A stretch of 44,124 bases of DNA from CALBZH01 sp964538515 (GTDB lineage Bacteria; Desulfobacterota; Syntrophobacteria; Syntrophobacterales; Syntrophobacteraceae): positions 1-44,124 of the forward strand of contig CAZIEW010000046.1 in NCBI GenBank assembly GCA_964538515.1, read 5' to 3'. Both the position numbers and the translations under genes were made by a program. Each line of letters starts with the position of its first letter. The first letter of the stretch is position 1. The notes beneath the pieces were generated by a model. That model did not search any database. It was not told where the DNA came from and saw only the letters and a list, made by a program, of their open reading frames with translations. Positions 32,062 through 40,432 of the stretch are shown piece by piece.

Positions 32062-32907
32062 TTACAGCAAGGCGAGCCATGCGACGGGAAATGCGAACAA
32101 GAGACTGTCCAGCCGATCGAGAATGCCTCCATGCCCGGGAAGATAATGCCCTGAATCCTTTATGCCACTCGTCCGCTTCATCATGGATTCGAATAGGTCT
32201 CCCATGGGCCCAGCAACAGACAGGGCCAGGCAGATCCCCATCAATCTACCCAGCGAACGGTCGGGCAGGAAAACAAGACCACATACAACTCCCATTAGCA
32301 AGCAGCATGCCGTCCCACCCAAGGTTCCCTCAATGGTCTTCTTGGGACTGACCCGCTCGTAGAGCTTGCGGCGGCCGTATCGTCTCCCCATGTAATAGGC
32401 CCCGGCATCGTTGGCAATCATGACAAACAGGGTGAAGGCCACGCAGGCCCGGCCGCTCCCTGCCTGCCCCATGAGCAGTACATACGATAGAAGATAGGGA
32501 ATGTAAAGCCAGCCCAGGGTCATTTGTGACAGCAGTTGAAGCGCGGAAGAATCCATCGGTTTAGCAAGCAAGAGCACCGCAAAGCCGCAAAAGAGACTCA
32601 ACGCCAGTGCCCCATGCAGCCCAGCCGGGCCCCCGCTCCACGCTCCAAACGGCAGCGCGAAGCCAGCCGCCAGGTAAAGGACCCTCCAGCCCACCGAGAG
32701 GCCCTCCGGGACAAGCATCTTTTCGAGCTCAGCCAATCCAAGGAAGCCGGCGGCCCCGACCACCAAGAGCCACATCCAGGTCGGGCCGGCACCAATCACC
32801 AGGAGCAGGGGGATCAGGATCAAGCCGGCGGTGACAACGCGTTGAGTATGCGAGCCCCATTGGCGCCAGTTCTTGAGCGTTTGAATCTGAGCATCCGAAA
32901 TGAGCAT
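32062..32907 (-). CDS. cdsA: Phosphatidate cytidylyltransferase
   Basis: A 281-residue inner-membrane enzyme that makes CDP-diacylglycerol, the precursor of all bacterial phospholipids. Multiple hydrophobic helices are followed by the diagnostic C-terminal signature SMMKRTSGIKDSGHYLPGHG then GILDRLDSL, and by VSPKKTIEGTLGG in the middle. Topology and length match the family. The ATG at 32907 follows ACGGAGGCAAA. It lies downstream of uppS with a 116-base gap, and a terminator follows it. Confidence 0.96.
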   Translation of the reverse strand: MLISDAQIQTLKNWRQWGSHTQRVVTAGLILIPLLLVIGAGPTWMWLLVVGAAGFLGLAELEKMLVPEGLSVGWRVLYLAAGFALPFGAWSGGPAGLHGALALSLFCGFAVLLLAKPMDSSALQLLSQMTLGWLYIPYLLSYVLLMGQAGSGRACVAFTLFVMIANDAGAYYMGRRYGRRKLYERVSPKKTIEGTLGGTACCLLMGVVCGLVFLPDRSLGRLMGICLALSVAGPMGDLFESMMKRTSGIKDSGHYLPGHGGILDRLDSLLFAFPVAWLALL

Positions 32908-33023
32908 TTTGCCTCCGTCGCTGCTTCACCCGTATGTTCTGTAAGCCCTGCTGGGGAGTAAAGGAAAGAGCGCGTGGCGTGACATGGGGAGCACAACGGA
33001 GCCCCTTCACACGGTGGGGATGA

Positions 33024-33788
33024 TCAGTGGTGAGCCCCGGCCGTGAGAGGCTCGATCTGATGGATCTGCTCGCTTGTCTTCCCGAAACGCCGCTCCCTGC
33101 CCTGATAATCCCGGAGAGCTTCCATGAGATCGTCTTCCCTGAAGTCGGGCCACAGGGTGTCGGTCACGTACAATTCAGCGTAGGCGAGCTGCCAAAGCAG
33201 AAAATTGCTGATCCGATGCTCCCCCCCCGTGCGAATGACGAGGTCCGGGTCTGGGATTTGATCGGTAAAGAGGTAAGTTGAAAAAAGATCAGGATCGAGG
33301 TCGTCAAGGACCACCTTCTGGGCAAGCACGTCCGCGGCAAACCGCTTGGCGGCCCGGGTGATCTCCTGCCTCCCTCCGTAGTTGAGGGCGAGACAGACAA
33401 CGAGCTTGTCAAAGGCGGCCGTCTGCTCCATCGTCTGGTGCAGCTCGATCAGGACGTCCGCTGGAATCCCTTCTGAGTCCCCCAAATGAACCAGCCGGAT
33501 CTGCTTGTCGATCAACTCAGGCAGCTCGGACTTCATGAATCGCTTCAGGAGATTCCAGAGGCCCTTCACCTCAGCCTCCGGTCGCTGCCAGTTTTCCTTG
33601 GAAAAGGAATAGAGAGTGAGGTAGGGGATTCCAAGCTTCCGGCAGCAGCGCACCACCTCCCTCACCGAATTGGCCCCTTCTTCGTGGCCAACAATGCGGT
33701 TCAACAGCCTTTTCTGAGCCCAGCGCCCGTTTCCGTCCATGATGACGGCAACGTGGCGCGGAAGGCGGTCTATCTGCATGGGTTGCAT
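33024..33788 (-). CDS. uppS: Undecaprenyl diphosphate synthase (isoprenyl transferase)
   Basis: A 254-residue cis-prenyltransferase that builds the C55 carrier lipid for peptidoglycan. The family's five regions are visible: HVAVIMDGNGRWAQKR with the catalytic Asp, LTLYSFSKENWQRP, CLALNYGGRQEI, DLVIRTGGEHRISNFLLWQL (the usual RTSGE reads RTGGE) and AELYVTDTLWPDF. Two starts are close: the ATG at 33788, which nearly abuts the frr stop, and the ATG at 33779, which has AGGA at a better distance; the choice is uncertain. Confidence 0.96.
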   Translation of the reverse strand: MQPMQIDRLPRHVAVIMDGNGRWAQKRLLNRIVGHEEGANSVREVVRCCRKLGIPYLTLYSFSKENWQRPEAEVKGLWNLLKRFMKSELPELIDKQIRLVHLGDSEGIPADVLIELHQTMEQTAAFDKLVVCLALNYGGRQEITRAAKRFAADVLAQKVVLDDLDPDLFSTYLFTDQIPDPDLVIRTGGEHRISNFLLWQLAYAELYVTDTLWPDFREDDLMEALRDYQGRERRFGKTSEQIHQIEPLTAGAHH

Positions 33789-33790
33789 TC

Positions 33791-34348
33791 CTAGATTTCC
33801 AGGATTTCCTTTTCCTTAGCGCTGTAGACGCCGTCGACCTTCTTGATGAAATCGTCGGTAATCTTCTGGGTCTCGTCTTGAGCTTTGAACTGCTCGTCCT
33901 CGGAAATTTCCTTTTCCTTTTTGAGGTCCTTGAGCATTTCATTGGTGTCACGCCGGATGTTGCGCATGGCAACTTTGGCTTCTTCAGCCATCTTCTTGAT
34001 CACCTTCACCAACTCTTTGCGCCGCTCCTGCGTGAGCGTCGGAATACTGATGCGGATGACCTTGCCATCGTTCATCGGCGTGAGACCGAGCTCCGATTTG
34101 AGGATCGCTTTTTCGACTTCGTTGATGATCGTCGTATCCCACGGCTGAATCATGATCGTCCGTGGCTCGGGAATTGTCAAGGTCGCCAATTGGTTGAGTG
34201 CGGTCAGGTTGCCATAATACTCCACGCGTATCCCGTCCACCAAGGATATGGACGCCCTTCCCGTCCTCAATTTCTTGTATTCCCGCTCCAGCGTCTCGAG
34301 GGCCTTTGTCATACGATCGCGGGCATCAGCATACACATCGTTGAGCAT
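33791..34348 (-). CDS. frr: Ribosome recycling factor
   Basis: A 185-residue factor that, with EF-G, splits post-termination ribosomes. The sequence is typical throughout: DRMTKALETLEREYKKLRTG, RASISLVDGIRVEYYGNLTA, LNQLATLTIPEPRTIMIQPW, and RKELVKVIKKMAEEAKVAMR. Length is exactly as expected. It touches pyrH (the frr ATG overlaps the end of pyrH at 34348) and is followed at once by uppS, which points to tight translational coupling. Confidence 0.98.
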   Translation of the reverse strand: MLNDVYADARDRMTKALETLEREYKKLRTGRASISLVDGIRVEYYGNLTALNQLATLTIPEPRTIMIQPWDTTIINEVEKAILKSELGLTPMNDGKVIRISIPTLTQERRKELVKVIKKMAEEAKVAMRNIRRDTNEMLKDLKKEKEISEDEQFKAQDETQKITDDFIKKVDGVYSAKEKEILEI

Positions 34349-35091
34349 TATCGCACCCCTCCATCGACCACCGTCCCGACCATTTCCCCAAGGACGACTC
34401 TCTTGATATTGCCGGCCACACGAAGATTGAACACCACGATCTTCTTGTTTTGATCTCTTGCAAGAGAGATGGCTGTCGCGTCCATGACCTTCAAGTTTCT
34501 TTGAAGGACCTCATCAAAAGTGATCCGCTCGAATCTCTGAGCCGTCGGATCCTCTTCGGGGTCGCTGGCGAAGACCCCGTCAACTCGGGTGGCCTTCATG
34601 ATGACCTCGGCACCGACCTCGACGGCGCGCAAGGCGGCCGTTGTATCCGTTGTGAAAAACGGCAAGCCGGTTCCGGCGGCAAAAATGACCACGCGCCCCT
34701 TTTCCAGGTGCCGGATCGCCCGACGCCGAATATACGGTTCCGCAACTTCTTTCATGTCGATCGCCGAAAGGACACGGGTCGGAACCCCGCTTCTCTCGAG
34801 GGCCTGCTGCAGCGCCAAAGCGTTCATCACCGTCGCCAGCATTCCCATGTAATCGGCCGTGGATCGATCCATGCCGCGTGAGGCCCCCGAAACGCCGCGG
34901 AAGATGTTTCCCCCGCCGATGACGACGGCCAGCTGCACGCCAAGCCGATGCACCTCACCGACTTCGGCTGCAATGTCATTCAACACCGCGGAATCGATCC
35001 CGTAAGACTCCTTCCCCATGAGCGCTTCACCGCTCAGTTTGAGAAGGATGCGTCGATAGATCGGTTTGGCAGATGGCTCCACTTGACTCAC
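34348..35091 (-). CDS. pyrH: Uridylate kinase
   Basis: A 247-residue UMP kinase of the amino acid kinase fold, making UDP for RNA, DNA and cell-wall precursors. Typical motifs are RILLKLSGEALMG, VVIGGGNIFRGV, STADYMGMLATVMNALALQQ, FAAGTGLPFFTTDTTAALRA and KVMDATAISLARDQ. The start is a GTG at 35091, with GAGGGG about 12 bases upstream. It is placed between tsf and frr as in most bacteria. Confidence 0.98.
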   Translation of the reverse strand: MSQVEPSAKPIYRRILLKLSGEALMGKESYGIDSAVLNDIAAEVGEVHRLGVQLAVVIGGGNIFRGVSGASRGMDRSTADYMGMLATVMNALALQQALERSGVPTRVLSAIDMKEVAEPYIRRRAIRHLEKGRVVIFAAGTGLPFFTTDTTAALRAVEVGAEVIMKATRVDGVFASDPEEDPTAQRFERITFDEVLQRNLKVMDATAISLARDQNKKIVVFNLRVAGNIKRVVLGEMVGTVVDGGVR

Positions 35092-35115
35092 CCGAAAAGG
35101 ACCCCTCGTGGCGGT

Positions 35116-35712
35116 TTACTCGCCGCCCAGCTGATAGCGAACGAAACGGCGGATGAAGATCTTCTCACCGATCTTGGCGACCAGCTCGTTCAAATAATCC
35201 TGGATCTTCTTGTCGGGATCCTTCACGTACGCCTGCTCCATGAGCACCACTTCCTCATAGAACTTGCGAAGCTTCCCTTCAACCATCTTCTCGAGGATGT
35301 TCTCCGGCTTCCCGGACTCCCGGGCCTGAGCGAGGTAGATGCCGCGCTCCCGTTCGATGACTTCCTGAGGGATATCCTCTTTCTGGATTCCGAGGGGGCT
35401 CGATGCGGCGATATGCATGGCCACGTTCTTGACGAACTCGACAAAATCATCGCTCTTGGCCGCAAAATCTGTTTCGCAGTTCACTTCGACCAGGACTCCG
35501 ATGCGCCCTGCACCGTGAATGTAGGAATGCACCATGCCTTCTGTGGCTTCCTTGCCGGAGCGCTTCATCGCCTTGGCCAGACCCTTTTGACGCAGCAGGT
35601 CCAATGCCTTGTCCATGTCACCGTTGGTATCCTGCAAGGCTTTCTTGCAGTCCATCATCCCAGCACCGGTTTTCTCTCTCAGATCACGCACCATTGAAGC
35701 TGAAATATCCAA
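35116..35712 (-). CDS. tsf: Elongation factor Ts
   Basis: A 198-residue guanine nucleotide exchange factor for EF-Tu. The conserved opening SASMVRDLREKTGAGMMDCK is present, as are VEVNCETDFAAKSDDF and the C-terminal dimerisation region. It is the short form typical of many bacteria, without the longer C-terminal module of E. coli EF-Ts. The best start is the TTG at 35712, which has GGAGG six bases before it and gives MDISASMVRDL. An in-frame TTG 21 bases upstream lies on the other side of that ribosome binding site and is unlikely. Confidence 0.97.
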   Translation of the reverse strand: MDISASMVRDLREKTGAGMMDCKKALQDTNGDMDKALDLLRQKGLAKAMKRSGKEATEGMVHSYIHGAGRIGVLVEVNCETDFAAKSDDFVEFVKNVAMHIAASSPLGIQKEDIPQEVIERERGIYLAQARESGKPENILEKMVEGKLRKFYEEVVLMEQAYVKDPDKKIQDYLNELVAKIGEKIFIRRFVRYQLGGE

Positions 35713-35764
35713 AGCTTGCCTCCATTCACACAAACATGTGCTCGTTTGATATCGATCGATGTCC

Positions 35765-36592
35765 TTATTCCGCGGAGCTCTCAGGGGGCGTCACAGGGTT
35801 CACGATCTCCACCTTGGGACCGCTCTCCTCCTGGCTCAACAGCTGGCCGGCGGGAACCTCTTCAAGCTCGGGCATGTCTTTGTCTTTCGCAGCGTGCTGC
35901 CCTTCGAGATACCGCTGCCGCCCCTCGATACAGGCGTCGGCGACCTTGGAAGCCACGAGGCGAATCGAGCGGATGGCGTCATCATTGCCGGGGATCGGGT
36001 AATCGATTTTATCCGGGTCGCAATTGGTGTCGACGACGGCGACCACAGGGATACCCAGTCGGTTCGCTTCCGCTACGGCGATGTCTTCACGGGATGTGTC
36101 CACCACGAACATCACGCCGGGCAGACGCGTCATGTCCTTGATGCCTCCAAGGTTTCTGAGAAGCTTGTCCTTCTCGTTCTGCAGCTGGAGAATTTCTTTC
36201 TTGGGGAATCGGTTGATGCTGCCGTCCTGAATCATGCTCTCGAGCTCTTTGAGACGGTCAATCCTGATTTTGATCGTCTTGAAATTGGTCAGCATGCCGC
36301 CCAGCCAACGGTAGTCAACATAGTACATGCCGCAGCGCTCAGCTTCTTCGCGGATGGTGTCGCGGGCCTGCTGCTTCGTTCCCACGAACAGCACGCTCTC
36401 ACCCGACGCCGCGCAGTCCGCGACGAACTGGTAGGCCGTGTTGAATAGCCTGACAGTTTTTTGAAGATCTATGATATAGATCCCGTTGCGCGCCCCGAAA
36501 ATATAGGGTTTCATCTTGGGGTTCCAGCGACGGGTCTGATGGCCGAAATGGACACCGGCCTCCAACAACTGTTTCATACTGACGACTGCCAT
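35765..36592 (-). CDS. rpsB: Ribosomal protein S2
   Basis: A 275-residue small-subunit protein. The family opening SMKQLLEAGVHFGHQTRRWN and MKPYIFGARNGIYIIDLQKT are clear, and the later PGVMFVVDTSREDIAVAEAN and VAVVDTNCDPDKIDYPIPGN are standard. A C-terminal tail of about 45 residues is acidic and Pro/Glu-rich (ELEEVPAGQLLSQEESGPKV), an extension seen in several Deltaproteobacteria. The ATG at 36592 follows AGAAGGAGGTTGATCC. It is the first gene of the run to tsaB. Confidence 0.98.
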   Translation of the reverse strand: MAVVSMKQLLEAGVHFGHQTRRWNPKMKPYIFGARNGIYIIDLQKTVRLFNTAYQFVADCAASGESVLFVGTKQQARDTIREEAERCGMYYVDYRWLGGMLTNFKTIKIRIDRLKELESMIQDGSINRFPKKEILQLQNEKDKLLRNLGGIKDMTRLPGVMFVVDTSREDIAVAEANRLGIPVVAVVDTNCDPDKIDYPIPGNDDAIRSIRLVASKVADACIEGRQRYLEGQHAAKDKDMPELEEVPAGQLLSQEESGPKVEIVNPVTPPESSAE

Positions 36593-36723
36593 GGATCAAC
36601 CTCCTTCTGGTTTGTGCCTCCACCCCACCCTGCCACCCAGAAAGGTCTTCCGGGCACCAAAAGGCTCTTTTATGGGATGTGCGGTTTCTGAAATCGCAAC
36701 CATCTAGCATGACAGAAGGAACG

Positions 36724-37500
36724 ATGGCAACAGAAAACTTCTCTTCGTCTTGTTCCGGGGACGCGTCCATTCCGCCCCCCAAGAAAGGCGCGGGCTCGCT
36801 GATCAAGGGCTTGCTGCCCATAGTCCTGTTTCTCGCCTTCGCGGCCGCATGGAAATGGACACCGCTCAAAACTCACTGCGACCTCGACAACATCGCGAGT
36901 CTCGCCGCCCAGCTGCGCGAGAGTCCCTTCGTCATGCCCGTTGTGATCGGGGCTTACGTGATTGGGGGACTGGTCATGTTCCCGGTGATGGTGCTGGTCC
37001 TGGCGACTATCTTGACATTCGATCCCATCACCGCCTTTGCGTACTCTTTGGCGGGCTGTATGGCGAGTGCAATTGCCCTCTTCGGCGTCGGGTACGGACT
37101 CGGCCGCGAAACGGTTCAGCGGCTCGCGGGAGCCCGTTTCGAGAAGCTCAGCTCCCGCCTCGAGCGTCAAGGGCTTCCCATGGTGATCACCATCCGCTTG
37201 TTTCCAATCGCCCCGTACACCATTGTGAACTTCATTTCCGGTGCCGCCGACATCCGGTTTCGAGATTATGTGATCGGAACCTTCCTAGGGCTGGCCCCCT
37301 GGCTTGCTCTGATCTGCTTCCTCGCCGAGCAATTGGCCCAGGCCGTCCGCCACCCCACACCGCAAAACACGGGCCTTTTCGGGCTGTTGGTTCTCTTCGT
37401 GTACATTGCCAACTTCACGGTGAACCGATGGCTCTCCAAAAGGGACGCGCAGGCCTCTTCCACTCCCCACAAGGACTCCGGTGGATCGAGCGAAGGCTGA
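36724..37500 (+). CDS. TVP38/TMEM64 (DedA-like) membrane protein
   Basis: A 258-residue integral membrane protein with about five hydrophobic helices. The SNARE-associated/VTT signature is visible as VIGGLVMFPVMVLVLATILT, GYGLGRETVQRLAG and RLFPIAPYTIVNFISGAADI then RFRDYVIGTFLGLAP. Family members are linked to lipid scrambling or flipping and envelope homeostasis; the cargo of this one is unknown. The frame runs back to a GTG at 36679, and ATGs occur at 36709 and 36724. The last follows AGAAGGAACG and is preferred. It is divergent from rpsB. Confidence 0.85.
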   Translation: MATENFSSSCSGDASIPPPKKGAGSLIKGLLPIVLFLAFAAAWKWTPLKTHCDLDNIASLAAQLRESPFVMPVVIGAYVIGGLVMFPVMVLVLATILTFDPITAFAYSLAGCMASAIALFGVGYGLGRETVQRLAGARFEKLSSRLERQGLPMVITIRLFPIAPYTIVNFISGAADIRFRDYVIGTFLGLAPWLALICFLAEQLAQAVRHPTPQNTGLFGLLVLFVYIANFTVNRWLSKRDAQASSTPHKDSGGSSEG

Positions 37501-37730
37501 ATCGATCGAGCTCTCCGAGACCGTTGAGCGAGGTGCTTGCACCAGGGGGAGTATTCCGGACACGGGTCGGCTGCACTCCAACCCTTGTGCCGAACATGCT
37601 TTTTGATTAACTTGTGACATGTTGATACAAGCCGGCTGCCCGGGTCATCAGCCAATGGGCCGTTCGATCGTGCGCTGCCGGACGGCATCGCCCTCCGGCG
37701 TTCTTTACCATCCCCGATAGGAGCCGCTGA

Positions 37731-38549
37731 ATGAAAGCCAAGAGTGCGTGGACGATCCAATCGTTTTTCACATGCTTCTTTTTTAACGCTATCCTGGTCG
37801 CCGCCTTTCTGTATCTTGCCCAGCAGGTGCTCGGTGGGTTTCGGCAGTGGATGGATCCATTTCTCCAGCAAGGCGCCAACCCTCTTCCCGAGGACGTGCA
37901 GAACGCTCTCACCACAATGGCCAAGATGGTGGAAGAGTGCCAACGGCAGCTCATTCCGGTCGGTACGGGGGTTGGAGCCGTCATCACGCTGTTTCTGTGG
38001 CTCACGGTGATGGCCCAGGGACGCTCGACCGCGGGACGCAGCGCGCGCGAAGCGAAGGTTTCGGCTCCCGTGGAGGTCGCCGCCGCAGCGCCTGCAGCGC
38101 CAGGTCGTGCCGCTCCGGTTGAGGTCAAGGCGGCAAGAGTCGCCGATCAGCCTCGGGAGACGTCGCCGCAGGCTGCCGTCCAGATCCTGTCCGTGCTGCA
38201 GCGCGAAGGACGATTCGTCGATTTCCTCCAGGAAGATCTCAGCCTTTACGACGATGCGCAGATCGGAGCCGCAGTCCGTGGGATTCACGAAGGCTGCCGC
38301 CAGGTGCTCAAGGATTATGTTCAGCTCAAACCGGTGCTCGAAGAAACCGAGGGGGATCGAATCACCGTCCCGACCGGTTTTGACGCCAAGGCGATCCGCC
38401 TCACCGGCAACGTGGCGGGAGACCCTCCGTTCGAAGGCGTTTTAAGGCATCGCGGCTGGAAGGTGGCCCGACTGGAGCTGCCCAAGCTGGCTGGAGACAA
38501 GACAGAGGACTGGATCCTGGCACCGGCTGAGGTTGAGATCGAGGGGTGA
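37731..38549 (+). CDS. DUF2760 protein linked to Hsp70 pair
   Basis: A 272-residue protein with two N-terminal membrane helices (TIQSFFTCFFFNAILVAAFL and VGAVITLFLWLTVMA), an Ala/Pro-rich linker and a C-terminal DUF2760 domain (VQILSVLQREGRFVDFLQED, AAVRGIHEGCRQVLKDYV, FEGVLRHRGWKVARLELPKL). I recognise this domain as typically encoded next to divergent Hsp70 genes, as here. The role is not known; membrane recruitment of the chaperone is a reasonable guess. The ATG at 37731 follows ATAGGAGCCGCTGA. The gene is 44 bases before the first Hsp70. Confidence 0.85.
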   Translation: MKAKSAWTIQSFFTCFFFNAILVAAFLYLAQQVLGGFRQWMDPFLQQGANPLPEDVQNALTTMAKMVEECQRQLIPVGTGVGAVITLFLWLTVMAQGRSTAGRSAREAKVSAPVEVAAAAPAAPGRAAPVEVKAARVADQPRETSPQAAVQILSVLQREGRFVDFLQEDLSLYDDAQIGAAVRGIHEGCRQVLKDYVQLKPVLEETEGDRITVPTGFDAKAIRLTGNVAGDPPFEGVLRHRGWKVARLELPKLAGDKTEDWILAPAEVEIEG

Positions 38550-38593
38550 GCCGCTCACGGATCCGAAAGCCAACCACCGACGAGGAGTAGCCC

Positions 38594-40420
38594 TTGACGG
38601 AATCGAAATATATTGTCGGCATCGATCTGGGCACTACCCATTGTGTCCTGGCCTATACCCGTGCTCCTGAAGGAGACGGCGAACAGGTCGTCGTCGAGAC
38701 GTTCGCCGTCCCCCAGGTGGTCAGCCCCGGTGACGTGAAGGCCCAGCCCCTGCTGCCTTCCTTCCTGTTCCTGCCCGGCCCCCACGATGTCCCCGCGGGG
38801 AGCCTCGCTCTGCCGTGGGAATCGGCCATGGATTTCAGCGGTGGGGAGTTTGCCCGAATCCGCGGTGCCGAAATTCCGGCGCGTCTGGTCTCTTCAGCCA
38901 AATCCTGGCTGAGCCACACGGGAGTCGACCGAACGGCACCGATCCTTCCCTGGGAAAGCCCCCAGGACGGCAGGCGCGTGTCCCCCGTGGACGCCTCGGC
39001 ACGGTTTCTCGAGCACCTGCGGGATGGCTGGAACTTTGAGAGGGCCCAGGACGATCCCTCCTGCCGCCTCGAGCTTCAAGAAGTCTACCTCACTGTCCCG
39101 GCCTCTTTCGACGCGGTGGCCCGAGAGCTCACCATGAAGGCGGCCCAACAGGCCGGCTTTCAAAACGTGACTCTGCTCGAGGAGCCTCAAGCCGCCTTTT
39201 ACGCCTGGATCGCTTCCCAGGAGGAGCTCTGGCGCAAGGCGGTTACCGTCGGCGAATCCATTCTTATCTGCGACATCGGCGGAGGCACTACGGACCTCAG
39301 CCTCATCCAGGTCACCGACGAGCGAGGCGAGCTCACCCTGCGGCGTGTTGCGGTCGGGAATCACATCCTGCTCGGCGGCGACAACATGGACCTGACGCTC
39401 GCCTATGCCGTCCAGGGAAAACTGGCGCAAAAAAATGTTCGGTTGGACACCTGGCAGTTTCGAGGTCTCTGGCACAGCTGCCGCGTGGCCAAGGAGAAGC
39501 TTTTGGCCCATCCCGACCTCGAGTCGGAGCCCGTGGTGATCCTGGGCCGGGGCACCTCGCTCATCGGCGGCACGATCCGAACCGAGCTTCTCCAGTCTGA
39601 AGTCAGGCAAATCCTCCTCGACGGCTTTTTCCCGTCCGCCGGACCTTCGGATTTCCCTCAGGAAAAGACCCGTGTCGGCGTGCGGGAAATGGGCCTTCCT
39701 TACGAATCGGACCCGGGGATCACCCGTCATCTTGCCCGCTTTCTTGCGCAGGCCCGGCAAGGCCTGGCCGAAGCGGGGACCGAAATTCCCTACCCTACCG
39801 CAGTGTTGTTCAATGGCGGCGTGGTGAAGCCGACCGTCGTGCGAGAGCGTGTCCTGGAGATCCTCAACACGTGGAGCTCCGGTGCCCGTCTGAGAGAGCT
39901 GGAGTCGAACGATCTCGACCTCGCCGTCGCTCGCGGGGCAGCCTACTACGGACTCGCGCGGCGCGGACGAGGGATCCGCATCCGCGGCGGCGCCCCGCGT
40001 CCCTATTACATCGGCGTGGAAAGCTCCATGCCCGCCGTGCCGGGCATTCCGACTCCTCTCAAAGCCTTATGCGTCGTGCCGTTCGGCATGGAAGAAGGGA
40101 CAAGCGCGGCGATCCACGAGAAGGAGTTTGGCTTGGTCGTCGGAGAGCCGGCCGTATTCCATCTCCTAGGCTCCACGATCCGCAAGAAGGACCAGCCGGG
40201 AGAAATCGTCGACGACTGGTCGGGCGAGATCGAGGAGATCACCACCATGGAAGCGACGCTGCCGGCAACCGACGCTGAGGAAGGCGGAAACATCATCCCG
40301 GTCTGGCTGGAAAGCAAGATGACCGAAGTCGGGACCCTGGAGCTCTGGTGCGTGGCCCGCGACGGGGACCGGCGATGGAAGCTCGAATTCAACCTGCGCG
40401 AGCAGGAAGGCAATTCATAA
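38594..40420 (+). CDS. Divergent Hsp70-family protein, first of tandem pair
   Basis: A 608-residue DnaK-like protein. The actin-like ATPase domain has phosphate-1 YIVGIDLGTTHCVLAYT, LTVPASFDAVARELTMKAAQ, LLEEPQAAFYAW and phosphate-2 ICDIGGGTTDLSLIQV. The adenosine region is FNGGVVKPTVVRERVLEIL. A short beta-rich C-terminal part (GTLELWCVARDGDRRWKLEF) replaces the usual substrate domain and lid. No EEVD-like or GrpE-type tail is seen. The start is a TTG at 38594 with GAGGAG upstream. It lies between the DUF2760 gene and a longer paralogue, sharing motifs such as RLVSSAKSWL and GVDRTA. Confidence 0.92.
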   Translation: MTESKYIVGIDLGTTHCVLAYTRAPEGDGEQVVVETFAVPQVVSPGDVKAQPLLPSFLFLPGPHDVPAGSLALPWESAMDFSGGEFARIRGAEIPARLVSSAKSWLSHTGVDRTAPILPWESPQDGRRVSPVDASARFLEHLRDGWNFERAQDDPSCRLELQEVYLTVPASFDAVARELTMKAAQQAGFQNVTLLEEPQAAFYAWIASQEELWRKAVTVGESILICDIGGGTTDLSLIQVTDERGELTLRRVAVGNHILLGGDNMDLTLAYAVQGKLAQKNVRLDTWQFRGLWHSCRVAKEKLLAHPDLESEPVVILGRGTSLIGGTIRTELLQSEVRQILLDGFFPSAGPSDFPQEKTRVGVREMGLPYESDPGITRHLARFLAQARQGLAEAGTEIPYPTAVLFNGGVVKPTVVRERVLEILNTWSSGARLRELESNDLDLAVARGAAYYGLARRGRGIRIRGGAPRPYYIGVESSMPAVPGIPTPLKALCVVPFGMEEGTSAAIHEKEFGLVVGEPAVFHLLGSTIRKKDQPGEIVDDWSGEIEEITTMEATLPATDAEEGGNIIPVWLESKMTEVGTLELWCVARDGDRRWKLEFNLREQEGNS

Positions 40421-40432
40421 AGAAGTGTGAGC

